Shown: positions 1 to 7,605 of the stretch, piece by piece
Layout: every line of letters begins with the position of its first letter
Numbering within the stretch: position 1 is the stretch's first letter
Assembly: GCA_030635045.1 (NCBI GenBank)
Contig: DAOVZP010000044.1
Span: 1-8,603, forward strand
Direction: 5' to 3'
DNA: 8,603 nucleotides
Source of the DNA: Bacteroidota bacterium
GTDB taxonomy: Bacteria > Bacteroidota > Bacteroidia > Bacteroidales > B18-G4
Position numbers and translations under genes: made by a program
The notes under the pieces: generated by a model
Told to the model about the DNA's origin: nothing
The model's database searches: none
What the model saw: the letters and a program-made list of their open reading frames with translations, nothing else

Positions 1-66
1 ACAGAGGCTGCAAAATACCAGCGTCACCAGGTATTACACTGTAATTGATCAGGCCTGAACTATATT

Positions 67-236
67 AAAAGAGGTCTCAAAAGGTCTTTCCAAGGTCATT
101 TCGAGCGTTAGCGAGAACTAAGCGAAGTGCTCTCATGAGCGAAGGGAGTAAATCTATACTATTAATCTTCAGTAAAATAGATTTCTCCCTCTGGTCGAAA
201 TGACTTAAATATTGGACTTTTGAGACAGCCTCTTTT
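67..236. repeat. MITE-like inverted-repeat element of Bacteroidota type
   Basis: A nested, imperfect inverted repeat of about 170 bp with no real coding capacity. The outer arms are 67-86 (AAAAGAGG, then TCTCAAAAGGTC) and 215-236 (GACTTTTGAGACAG, then CCTCTTTT). A second perfect 10-bp pair, GTCATTTCGA at 95-104 and TCGAAATGAC at 195-204, lies inside it. A third pair (143-157 with 177-190, AGGGAG.AAATCTAT against ATAGATTTCTCCCT) closes on a loop of about 19 nt. From memory, these arms resemble dispersed repeats common in Bacteroidota genomes; this is recognition, not a database result. I see no clear target-site duplication. Transcribed from the nrdJ side, the structure ends in a hairpin followed by TTTT, so it may also act as the nrdJ transcription end. 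The part at 105-142 (GAGCGTTAGCGAGAA, GCGAAG) carries short GCGA-type internal repeats. Confidence 0.7.
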
Positions 237-260
237 TTTGTATCAGAGCTATGATTAAGT

Positions 261-2984
261 TTATCCACATTGTGAGTAACCACAACTGGAGCAGGTCAGG
301 CATCCTTCCTTATACATCAGAGTACCTTCTCTGCTGCATTCAGGACAGGGCATTTCTTTGGCAACCGTGCCATCAAGAATATATTTTTTCAGTGCCCTGA
401 CAACTCCATTTTTCCAGGTGTTGATCGACTGGCTGTCGAGAATCAGGTTATCCACCAGTTCAACAACAAAATGCAAGGGCATTCCATGACGCAATATACC
501 GGAGATCAGTTTTGCATAGTTCCAGAATTCCTTGTTAAACTGCCTCGATAGCCCTTCCATTGTGATCTTGTAACCATCCTTATCTTCAAAATGGAAATCA
601 TATTGTGCAGGTTCATTCTTGTCTTTTCTCTTGTTCTTGATCACCTGGCCCGTTTCAACCCATTTGGGAAGGAAGAAACCTTCTGCCTTACCGGTAAAGA
701 TCTCATAGGGCCGTCCGTTAAGGATCCCGACAACAGCAACCCATTCTTCCTTGTTGTTCATGAAGCGTACTACATCGGCTTTAAGCATTTTTGGCCTGGT
801 GGGAGCATTTGTTTCACCGAAAGGATTTTCCTGTTTGGGTTGTTTCTTTTTATCATCACTTACCAGTACACCGGCGCGTGAATTTTCACGATAGATGGTC
901 ATTCCCTTGCAGCCACTTTCCCAGGCAGTCTTATAGATCTCGCTGATAAGTTCCTTATTCACATCCTCAGGTACATTCACAGTAACACTGATAGAATGGT
1001 CGACCCATTTCTGAACTGATCCCTGCATCTTAACTTTGCTTAACCAGTCGATGTCATTGGAAGTTGCTTTGTTATATGGAGATTGCCTGACCAGCTTACC
1101 AAGCTCTTCATTATCAAGTGATTTAACTTCTTCAGGATTGATTCCTTCATTGTTCAGCCATGTCTCAAACTTGGGATGTAATACATTATATTCTTCCCAT
1201 GCGTCGCCGACATCATCGGTAAAGGAAATCTTTACATTCTTATCATTGGGATTAACTTTTCTCCTTCTTGTGTATCTTACCAGGAATACCGGCTCAATGC
1301 CGGAGCTGGTCTGTGTGCAAATGCTCACACTGCCGGTTGGGGCAATGGTAAGCATTGCAATATTCCTGCGTCCGTACTTAGCCATATTTTCATAAACGCG
1401 TGGGGTGCTTTCCCTGATCCTGTTGATAAAGGGGTTGTCCTTTTCCCTTGCAAGATCAAAGATGGGGAACGGTCCACGCTCCCGGGCAAGGTCAACTGAT
1501 GACCGGTAAACTTCTATTGCGAGCAATTTATGTACTTCAGTAGAAAAATCGATGGCAGCATCCGACCCATACCTGGATCCCAGGGCGGCCAGCATATCCC
1601 CTTCTGCGGTGATGCCAATACCTGTTCTTCTTCCTTCCAGTGTTTTCTTACGGATATTATCCCACATGTTTCGCTCTACCTGTTTGATCTCAAACGACTC
1701 CGGATCACCATCGATCTTGGCAATAATGGCTTCGATCTTTTCAGCTTCAAGGTCGATGATATCATCCATTATCCTCAATGCCTTGCGTGCATGCTCTGTA
1801 AATTTATCGGAATTAAAAATTGCTTGTTCGGTAAAAGGGGCATCCACATAGCTGTACAGGTTGAGTGCCAGAAGGCGGCAGCTGTCGTACGGGCAGAGGG
1901 GAATCTCCCCGCATGGATTTGTCGAAACAGTTTTAAAGCCAAGATCTGCATAGCAATCGGGTATGGCTTCATTTGAAATTGTATCCCAGAACAACACACC
2001 CGGCTCAGCTGATGCCCAGGCATTGTGTGTGATCTTCTCCCAGAGTTTGCCGGCATCGATATCCTGCACAAATTTTGGGTTTGGCGAATCGATGGGGTAT
2101 TGTTGACGATAGGGTTTATTTTCTATTACTGATCGCATGAACTCATCATCGATCTTAACAGAAATATTCGCTCCTGTTACCTTCCCTGCTTCAAGTTTTG
2201 CATCGATAAAATTTTCTACATCGGGATGCTTAACGGAGATAGTTAACATAAGGGCTCCCCGGCGTCCGTCCTGGGCAACCTCTCTTGTCGAATTAGAATA
2301 TCTTTCCATGAACGGAACGATCCCCGTTGATGTAAGGGCAGAGTTTTTGACCGGGCTTCCGGTTGGCCTGATATGTGAAAGATCATGCCCGACACCACCC
2401 CGGCGTTTCATCAGCTGAACCTGTTCCTGATCAACCTTGAGGATACCCCCATATGAATCCGAGTTTCCATCATTCCCTATTACAAAACAATTAGAGAGGG
2501 ATGATACCTGCATATTGTTACCAATACCGGCCATGGGGCTGCCCTGGGGAACAATATATTTAAAATCCCTGATCAACTCATAAACCTCTTCAGCCGACAT
2601 GGGGTTTGTGTACTTCTGCTCTATCCTGGCAATTTCATTGGCAATACGCCTGTGCATATCATCAGGCGTAAGCTCATAAATATTTCCGTCACTGTCCTTC
2701 AGTGCATACTTATTCATCCAAACATTGGCAGCCAGAGTATCTCCCTTAAAATATTCTGTGGCTTTTACCATTACTTCTTCGTGGGAATACTTCTTCAATG
2801 ATTTGGTTTCGGTTTCTGGTTTTGATTCCTGTTCCGGTTCTTTAGTTGTTACACCGGATACCTCGTCATTTTCCTGTGTGGGTTCCAGTTTAGTTCTTTC
2901 CTCGAGTACCTCCTCATAAAAATTTTCCTTCTCCTGCTCTGTTTCCTTGCCTACATTGACAAAAAGATCATTTTTCAGCTCCAT
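261..2984 (-). CDS. nrdJ: Adenosylcobalamin-dependent (class II) ribonucleotide reductase
   Basis: Reduces ribonucleotides (probably diphosphates) to deoxyribonucleotides in the cytoplasm, using adenosylcobalamin instead of an oxygen-dependent diiron radical. The protein has 907 residues. Residues 1 to about 62 are a Glu/Lys-rich, probably disordered tail. The catalytic barrel follows. SNCF places one redox cysteine at C166; NPCGE (356-360) supplies the Asn/Cys/Glu active-site set with thiyl cysteine C358; the partner cysteine C369 lies 11 residues on, the spacing known from Thermotoga-type NrdJ. The phosphate-binding APTGS is at 548-552 and GCKGMTIYRENSR at 691-703. Residues of about 725-870 may match the accessory TSCPD-type region. 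The C-terminus has CPEC (880-883), CLTC (895-898), C901 and C906, a zinc-ribbon-like tail with the swinging redox cysteines. I see no ATP cone. The ATG at 2984 gives a full-length protein; no Shine-Dalgarno is usable. No cobalamin riboswitch was seen upstream. Confidence 0.96.
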   Translation of the reverse strand: MELKNDLFVNVGKETEQEKENFYEEVLEERTKLEPTQENDEVSGVTTKEPEQESKPETETKSLKKYSHEEVMVKATEYFKGDTLAANVWMNKYALKDSDGNIYELTPDDMHRRIANEIARIEQKYTNPMSAEEVYELIRDFKYIVPQGSPMAGIGNNMQVSSLSNCFVIGNDGNSDSYGGILKVDQEQVQLMKRRGGVGHDLSHIRPTGSPVKNSALTSTGIVPFMERYSNSTREVAQDGRRGALMLTISVKHPDVENFIDAKLEAGKVTGANISVKIDDEFMRSVIENKPYRQQYPIDSPNPKFVQDIDAGKLWEKITHNAWASAEPGVLFWDTISNEAIPDCYADLGFKTVSTNPCGEIPLCPYDSCRLLALNLYSYVDAPFTEQAIFNSDKFTEHARKALRIMDDIIDLEAEKIEAIIAKIDGDPESFEIKQVERNMWDNIRKKTLEGRRTGIGITAEGDMLAALGSRYGSDAAIDFSTEVHKLLAIEVYRSSVDLARERGPFPIFDLAREKDNPFINRIRESTPRVYENMAKYGRRNIAMLTIAPTGSVSICTQTSSGIEPVFLVRYTRRRKVNPNDKNVKISFTDDVGDAWEEYNVLHPKFETWLNNEGINPEEVKSLDNEELGKLVRQSPYNKATSNDIDWLSKVKMQGSVQKWVDHSISVTVNVPEDVNKELISEIYKTAWESGCKGMTIYRENSRAGVLVSDDKKKQPKQENPFGETNAPTRPKMLKADVVRFMNNKEEWVAVVGILNGRPYEIFTGKAEGFFLPKWVETGQVIKNKRKDKNEPAQYDFHFEDKDGYKITMEGLSRQFNKEFWNYAKLISGILRHGMPLHFVVELVDNLILDSQSINTWKNGVVRALKKYILDGTVAKEMPCPECSREGTLMYKEGCLTCSSCGYSQCG

Positions 2985-2992
2985 AAATTAAT

Positions 2993-3010
2993 TTTTGAAA
3001 ATTTTCAAAA
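2993..3010. promoter_or_regulatory. Perfect 18-bp palindrome before nrdJ, possible operator
   Basis: TTTTGAAAATTTTCAAAA is identical to its reverse complement over all 18 bases. It ends 8 bp upstream of the nrdJ ATG, so it would lie in the leader or near the transcription start. Such symmetry fits a dimeric regulator or a small leader hairpin that could mask the start. It does not resemble the NrdR box consensus as I know it. The A/T tracts make chance symmetry more likely than in mixed sequence, so the function is speculative. Confidence 0.35.
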
Positions 3011-3022
3011 CTCCATCCTCCT

Positions 3023-3132
3023 ATTTTTCAACGGCTTAAAAATTAATAAAGGCATGTGGATTTTCCTCACTAATATACGTTATAAAACTTGGGTCAGATT
3101 AACTATTTATTAACACAAAGCCGTTGAAAAAT
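3023..3132. repeat. 110-bp segment bounded by 15-bp perfect inverted repeats
   Basis: ATTTTTCAACGGCTT at 3023-3037 is the exact reverse complement of AAGCCGTTGAAAAAT at 3118-3132. The symmetry continues inward after a 4-5 nt mismatch: TTAATAAA at 3043-3050 pairs with TTTATTAA at 3106-3113. The arms are therefore about 27 nt each around a core of about 55 nt. No open reading frame of note lies inside, and I saw no target-site duplication. It could be a small non-autonomous transposable element or a long leader stem-loop upstream of nrdJ. I do not recognise the family. Confidence 0.6.
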
Positions 3133-3296
3133 CATAAACAGTTGAGAACTCAGGCCCTAGGGTCAGGATTTTTTTTTATTAACAAATGTTTAATAATTTT
3201 TTAACCCTAACTTAATCTTTGGCAAGCCAATAACAAAAGTGTTAAAGCCTGATTTACAAGACATCAGCCATTTTTTGTTGTTTCTAAAATAACAAC

Positions 3297-6083
3297 TCAA
3301 TGAGCCTCCAGCCAGTTGTTGCCTGTATTCATATCTATCACTACCGGGACGGACATTGGAATGGCTGAACACATTTTTTCCTCAACCATTTTCCTCAACA
3401 GGTCCAGCTCATTTTTATGTGCATCAAAAACAAGTTCATCATGCACCTGCAGGAGCATTTTTGAGTTCATTCCTTCCCGGCGGATCGATTCATGAATATT
3501 GATCATGGCGATCTTGATCATATCTGCAGAAGATCCCTGTACAGGTGCATTTATTGCATTCCGTTCTGCATATCCCCGAACTGTGGCATTGGACGAATTA
3601 ATATCACGCAAGTACCTTCTCCGGCCCATCATGGTTTCAACATAGCCATGTTTCCTTGCAAAATCTATCGTATGATCCATATACGACTTAACCCCCGGAT
3701 ATTTAGCAAAATACTGAGCGATAATATCTGCAGCTTCCTTTCTGGGGATGTTGAGCCTTTCCGAAAGGCCGAAAGCTGAGATGCCATAAACAATGCCAAA
3801 ATTCACGGTCTTGGCACTTCTGCGCATGTCAGTAGTAACTGAATCAGGCGAAACCCCGAATATTCTTGCAGCAGTTGCAGTATGCACATCCTGTCCACTT
3901 ACAAAAGTTTCGATCAGGTTTGCATCTTCACTGAGTTCGGCAATGATTCGCAGTTCTATCTGTGAATAGTCAGCAGCAAGCAGGGTATAATCATTGTTTC
4001 TCGGAACAAATGCTTTTCTGATCTCCCTGCCTTTCGGTGTGCGAATAGGAATATTTTGAAGATTTGGATTGTTTGAACTCAGCCGTCCTGTGGCAGCAAC
4101 TGCCTGATTATACGAAGTATGTATCCGGCGATCGCGCTGATTGATCAGCTTGGGCAAGGCATCCACATATGTTGATTTCAGCTTGGCCAGTGAGCGATAG
4201 TCAAGGATCTTATTAATGATGGGATGCTTTTCGGCCAGCCTGAGCAAGACATCCTCACCGGTAGAATACTGCCTGGTTTTTGTCAACTTTGGCTTGTCAG
4301 TAACCTTTAGCTTTTCGAAAAGGACTTCTCCCAGTTGCTTTGGGGAAGCAATATTGAACTCCACTCCGGCAAGTTCTTTTATTTCAGCATCCAGCCTGCT
4401 AATACCCTCCTGCAACTCAGAAGAAAACTCTTTCAGGGCTGTAGTTTCCAGCTTTATGCCTTCTGCTTCCATGGATACAAGCACCGGTACGAGGGGCATT
4501 TCAATCCTGGTAAACAGATCCATCGTGCCCGACTCTTTCAGCATAGGCTCAAATACTTCTTTCAATTGCAAGGTAACATCAGCGTCTTCGCAGGCATAAT
4601 CCTTCAGCAAGGCCGGCACTACCGTGCGCAAACTTCGCTGGTTCTTACCTTTCTTCCCGATCAGGCTTTCTATGGGAACAGGCCTGTACCGGAGGTATGT
4701 TTCGGCCAAAAAGTCCATATTGTGGCGAAGATCGGGCTCAATAAGATAATGAGCGATCATGGTATCGAACAGCTTACCCCTGACCTCAACGTCATACCAC
4801 TTCAGCACCGACATATCGAACTTCAGGTTCTGGCCTGTTTTTCCTATCCGGTCATTTTCAAATAATGCCTTGAATTCCGAAAGCAGCTCAAGTGCTTCCT
4901 GATAGTTTTCGGGTACGGGTACAAACCATGCTTCACCCTTTTTTATCGAAAATGACATCCCTACGAGTTCGGTATCATTGGCATTCAGGCCGGTAGTCTC
5001 TGTGTCAAAGCAGAATGACCCTGCCTCCGTCAGTTTTTGGATCAGCTTAAGGCGGCTGTTTCTGTTTTCAACAAGGATATAGTTATGATCTGCCTCATTA
5101 ATATCAAGCAGATTTTCCTGAGGCACCTCCACGCCTGCACTGCTAAAAAGGTCACCGTTATCAGATCTTTCCTCAGAGTATATTTCTTCAGTGCTTTCTT
5201 CGGTTGCAGGCTTAAAAATTCTTTGTGCAAATGCTCTGAACTCAAGTTCGGCAAATAGCTCTACCAGGGCTTCTTTATCCGGGTTCCCGTATAGCAGTGC
5301 ATCGATATCAAGTTCGATAGGAACATCAAGTATGATGGTAGCCAGCTGTTTAGACATTATGGCCTGGTCAGAGAAATTCTCCACATTTTCCTTGAGTTTG
5401 CCTTTAAGCTTCTCAGTATTCAAAAGCAGGTTCTCTACGCTTCCAAACTCGGCGATCAGCTTTGAGGCTGTTTTCTCACCAACACCCGGCACCCCGGGGA
5501 TATTATCAGAAGCATCTCCCCATAAGCCCAGGATGTCGATAAGCTGTTCCGGCTCCTGTATCTTATACTTTAAACATATCTCATCAACCCCGAGTATTTC
5601 AGGCTTGTTCCCCTTCCTGGCCGGTTTATACATTAATATATTTTCCGATACCAGCTGTCCAAAATCTTTATCGGGGGTCATCATGAATACCTCAAAGCCA
5701 TTTTTCTCAGCTTTCTTCGCAAGGGTTCCGATCACATCATCTGCTTCGTATCTGTCAACCATCAGAACAGGGATATTAAATGCTTCAATGAGCTCTATGA
5801 TATATGGTATGGCAAGGGCAATATCTTCCGGCATTTTATCCCTGTTTGCCTTGTATTCTGCATACTCCTCCACCCTTACAGTAGGGGCCTGGGTATCAAA
5901 AGCAACTCCAATATGGCTGGGCTTCTCATTCCTGATAACATCTAAAAGTGTATTTGCAAAACCAAGGATGGCAGAGGTGTTGAGCCCTTTAGAATTTATC
6001 CTGGGGTTTTTATTCAGTGCAAAATACGCCCTATATATCAAGGCCATGGCGTCCAGCAAGAATAATTTCTTTTTATCCGGCAT
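3297..6083 (-). CDS. polA: DNA polymerase I with 5'-3' and 3'-5' exonuclease domains
   Basis: Repair and Okazaki-fragment-processing polymerase. The product has 928 residues. The 5' nuclease domain (1 to about 290) shows LLDAMALIYRAYF at 9-21, the acidic pair D115/D116, TPDKD at 136-140 and GDASDNIPGVPGVGEKTA at 189-206. The proofreading domain (about 330-520) keeps the whole DEDDy set: D360 and E362 in FDTET, D423 in QNLKFD, Y496 and D500 in YACED. The polymerase domain has motif A (ADYSQIELR, D705), motif B (RRSAKTVNFGIVYG, with R754, K758 and F762) and motif C (VHDELVF, with H881, D882 and E883). These residue numbers and the length coincide with E. coli Pol I, which supports the ATG at 6083. 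An in-frame ATG at 6143 would add 20 atypical residues and would place the likely promoter inside the gene. It is divergent from the PhoH gene and lies upstream of nrdJ on the same strand. Confidence 0.98.
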   Translation of the reverse strand: MPDKKKLFLLDAMALIYRAYFALNKNPRINSKGLNTSAILGFANTLLDVIRNEKPSHIGVAFDTQAPTVRVEEYAEYKANRDKMPEDIALAIPYIIELIEAFNIPVLMVDRYEADDVIGTLAKKAEKNGFEVFMMTPDKDFGQLVSENILMYKPARKGNKPEILGVDEICLKYKIQEPEQLIDILGLWGDASDNIPGVPGVGEKTASKLIAEFGSVENLLLNTEKLKGKLKENVENFSDQAIMSKQLATIILDVPIELDIDALLYGNPDKEALVELFAELEFRAFAQRIFKPATEESTEEIYSEERSDNGDLFSSAGVEVPQENLLDINEADHNYILVENRNSRLKLIQKLTEAGSFCFDTETTGLNANDTELVGMSFSIKKGEAWFVPVPENYQEALELLSEFKALFENDRIGKTGQNLKFDMSVLKWYDVEVRGKLFDTMIAHYLIEPDLRHNMDFLAETYLRYRPVPIESLIGKKGKNQRSLRTVVPALLKDYACEDADVTLQLKEVFEPMLKESGTMDLFTRIEMPLVPVLVSMEAEGIKLETTALKEFSSELQEGISRLDAEIKELAGVEFNIASPKQLGEVLFEKLKVTDKPKLTKTRQYSTGEDVLLRLAEKHPIINKILDYRSLAKLKSTYVDALPKLINQRDRRIHTSYNQAVAATGRLSSNNPNLQNIPIRTPKGREIRKAFVPRNNDYTLLAADYSQIELRIIAELSEDANLIETFVSGQDVHTATAARIFGVSPDSVTTDMRRSAKTVNFGIVYGISAFGLSERLNIPRKEAADIIAQYFAKYPGVKSYMDHTIDFARKHGYVETMMGRRRYLRDINSSNATVRGYAERNAINAPVQGSSADMIKIAMINIHESIRREGMNSKMLLQVHDELVFDAHKNELDLLRKMVEEKMCSAIPMSVPVVIDMNTGNNWLEAH

Positions 6084-6099
6084 ACAATTACATTTTGCA

Positions 6100-6107
6100 C
6101 AAAAGTA
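6100..6107 (-). promoter_or_regulatory. Probable -7 element of the polA promoter
   Basis: The minus strand reads TACTTTTG here, an exact match to the Bacteroidota -7 consensus TAnnTTTG. Transcription would begin roughly 10 nt before the polA ATG at 6083, giving a short leader. No good TTG-type -33 element stands about 19-21 bp further upstream; the nearest TTG is only 9 bp away. The call therefore rests on one element and its position. It also argues for the 6083 start over the 6143 one. Confidence 0.45.
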
Positions 6108-6218
6108 ATATTTTATCAAGCGATTACGACCTGCGAAGTCCATTCATTCAAAGGTTGTAGCTTGAAACTATTGTTTTTTATGAACAGCCTTCACTTGATA
6201 AGTTGTTTTAGTTTATTG

Positions 6219-6264
6219 TAATAATTGTCTGAAAATATTGTTGCTTTATATAATAAATTGTCTG
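6219..6264 (+). repeat. Direct repeat pair in front of the PIN-PhoH gene
   Basis: TAATAATTGTCTG (6219-6231) recurs as TAATAAATTGTCTG (6251-6264), differing by a single inserted A. The copies are 32-33 bp apart, about three turns of B-DNA, and the second ends 3 bp before the ATG at 6268. Spacing and placement would suit a tandem operator or a leader-binding site. The function is unknown. Confidence 0.5.
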
Positions 6265-6267
6265 CCC

Positions 6268-7605
6268 ATGCCAAGAAAGAAAAAGCAAAAAAAAATATTT
6301 GTGTTGGACACCTCGGTGATCCTTTACAATCACAATGCCATTTACAGCTTTGAAGACAATGATGTTGCCATCCCGATCACGGTACTGGAGGAACTCGATC
6401 ATTTTAAGAAAGGCAATGAGACAAAGAACTTCGAGACCCGTGAGTTCATACGTATCATGGACAGGTTGTCAACAAATAATTCGCTTCAGAACTGGATCCC
6501 CGTCGACCGGCCCAAGCATGGCCATTTCAAGGTGATAATGCAGGAAAGAGCCAACGCCCTTGATGCCACAAAGGTCTTTGGTGAGGATACTGCCGACCAT
6601 CGCATCCTGAATGCCACCCTGAGCATGTGCGAAGAACACCCGGAGAAAAAAGTTATACTGGTTTCCAAGGATATCAACCTCCGCCTGAAAGCAAAATCGC
6701 TCAATATCCCGGCAGAGGACTTTGAAACAGGCAAGATAAAGGATCTGGAGTCGCTATATACAGGCAGAACAATTATAGAGGGATTGACAAAAGAAGTGAT
6801 CGACAACGTTTATGCAAATGGTTTTTGTATGCCGGAAGATATCGGCATCAAAGACCCAATCCCAAACCATTATTTCATCCTTAAGAACAACCGTACCTCA
6901 GCGCTCGTATATTACAACCCGATACTTGAAAGAATAGAGCGTATAGAAAAAACCCCTGCTTACAGGATCACCCCCAGGAATGCAGAACAGGTATTTGCCC
7001 TTCACGCCATCTCCAATCCGAAAGTAAAGCTGGTGACCATGCAGGGGGTGGCAGGAACAGGAAAAACACTACTTGCACTGGCCGGTGCACTCGACCAGAA
7101 AAAGAATTTCAAACAAATCTACCTGGCCAGGCCGATTGTCCCTCTGAGCAACAAAGATATCGGGTATCTGCCAGGAGATATTGCATCAAAGCTGAACCCT
7201 TATATGGAACCCCTCTGGGACAACCTCAAGTTCATACAGAACCAGTTCAACGAAAAAGACAGGGAGTTTAAGAAGATCAGCGACGCCCTCGAGCAGGAAA
7301 AGCTGGTGATCACACCACTGGCCTATATCAGGGGAAGAAGCATTTCCAATGTTTGTTTTATTGTTGATGAGGCACAAAACCTGACTCCGCATGAGGTAAA
7401 GACCATTATTACCCGTGCAGGTGAAAACACGAAGATCATCTTCACCGGTGATATTTACCAGATCGACACCCCTTACCTGGACTCCCAGAGTAACGGACTC
7501 TCCTATTTAATTGACAAGATCAAACATCATGAGATCTATGCGCATGTAAGACTGGAGAAAGGTGAACGCTCAGAGCTGGCCAACCTGGCTAATGAGCTTT
7601 TATAG
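6268..7605 (+). CDS. PIN domain / PhoH-family ATPase (PhoH2 or YlaK type)
   Basis: A 445-residue protein that joins an N-terminal PIN ribonuclease fold to a C-terminal PhoH ATPase. The PIN part (about 8-150) shows acidic residues at the expected places: D14 in FVLDTSV, E41/E42 in VLEELD, D107/D110 in EDTADHRIL and D135 in VSKDINLRLKA. A linker of about 100 residues follows. The PhoH part (about 235-445) has Walker A GVAGTGKT at 260-267, ARPIVPLSNKDIGYLPGD at 287-304, Walker B VDEAQN at 366-371 and GDIYQID at 394-400. Mycobacterial PhoH2, of the same layout, is known as an RNA helicase and ribonuclease, so ATP-dependent RNA cleavage or unwinding is the best guess. The ATG at 6268 begins with a basic MPRKKKQKK run; an in-frame TTG at 6238 is less likely. 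It is divergent from polA and converges on the M28 gene. Confidence 0.93.
   Translation: MPRKKKQKKIFVLDTSVILYNHNAIYSFEDNDVAIPITVLEELDHFKKGNETKNFETREFIRIMDRLSTNNSLQNWIPVDRPKHGHFKVIMQERANALDATKVFGEDTADHRILNATLSMCEEHPEKKVILVSKDINLRLKAKSLNIPAEDFETGKIKDLESLYTGRTIIEGLTKEVIDNVYANGFCMPEDIGIKDPIPNHYFILKNNRTSALVYYNPILERIERIEKTPAYRITPRNAEQVFALHAISNPKVKLVTMQGVAGTGKTLLALAGALDQKKNFKQIYLARPIVPLSNKDIGYLPGDIASKLNPYMEPLWDNLKFIQNQFNEKDREFKKISDALEQEKLVITPLAYIRGRSISNVCFIVDEAQNLTPHEVKTIITRAGENTKIIFTGDIYQIDTPYLDSQSNGLSYLIDKIKHHEIYAHVRLEKGERSELANLANELL

Larger units (their letters stand above)
2985..3296. other. AT-rich intergenic region between polA and nrdJ
   Basis: 312 bp without a credible gene. It holds an 18-bp palindrome beside the nrdJ start, a 110-bp segment framed by inverted repeats, an imperfect direct repeat (3091-3119 and 3160-3186), a CCCTAGGG palindrome at 3155-3162 and a TTGGC-AA-GCCAA dyad at 3219-3230. 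I see no TAnnTTTG promoter element on the minus strand, no B12-box-like sequence and no minus-strand hairpin followed by a T run that would end polA. Whether nrdJ has its own promoter here or is read through from polA cannot be settled by eye. Confidence 0.7.

Noticed and set aside
1..66. Small dyads (14-19/30-35, 33-45 and TCAGGCCTGA at 49-58) at the left edge
   Set aside because: The stems are short and mutually overlapping, with no neighbouring gene to relate them to; not enough for an RNA or terminator call.
261..269. TTATCCACA, a perfect DnaA-box match
   Set aside because: It is made by the stop codon and last two codons (Cys-Gly-stop) of nrdJ, a single copy with no cluster or AT-rich unwinding element, so there is no sign of an origin.
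77..283. 68-codon minus-strand reading frame across the left repeat and the nrdJ 3' end
   Set aside because: Its sequence is just the translated hairpin repeat plus an out-of-frame end of nrdJ; there is no domain and no credible start signal.
3005..3022. AGGAGG followed directly by an ATG mini-frame (Met-Glu-Phe-stop) on the minus strand upstream of nrdJ
   Set aside because: There is no spacing between AGGAGG and the ATG, it lies 33 nt from the real start, and the frame stops after three codons.
3155..3177. CCCTAGGG palindrome followed by a run of nine T as a plus-strand terminator
   Set aside because: No plus-strand gene leads into it, and the palindrome leaves no loop for a real hairpin.
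2985..3296. Cobalamin riboswitch expected before a B12-dependent enzyme
   Set aside because: No GCCACTG-like B12 box or matching stem arrangement is visible on the minus strand; a covariance search was not possible.
5191..6108. 305-codon plus-strand reading frame opposite polA
   Set aside because: A Ser-rich antisense shadow of the well-supported polA frame, showing no motif of its own.
6084..6143. Upstream ATG at 6143 as the polA start
   Set aside because: It adds 20 residues without family support and would cover the likely promoter; the start at 6083 gives exact agreement with E. coli Pol I length and residue numbering.
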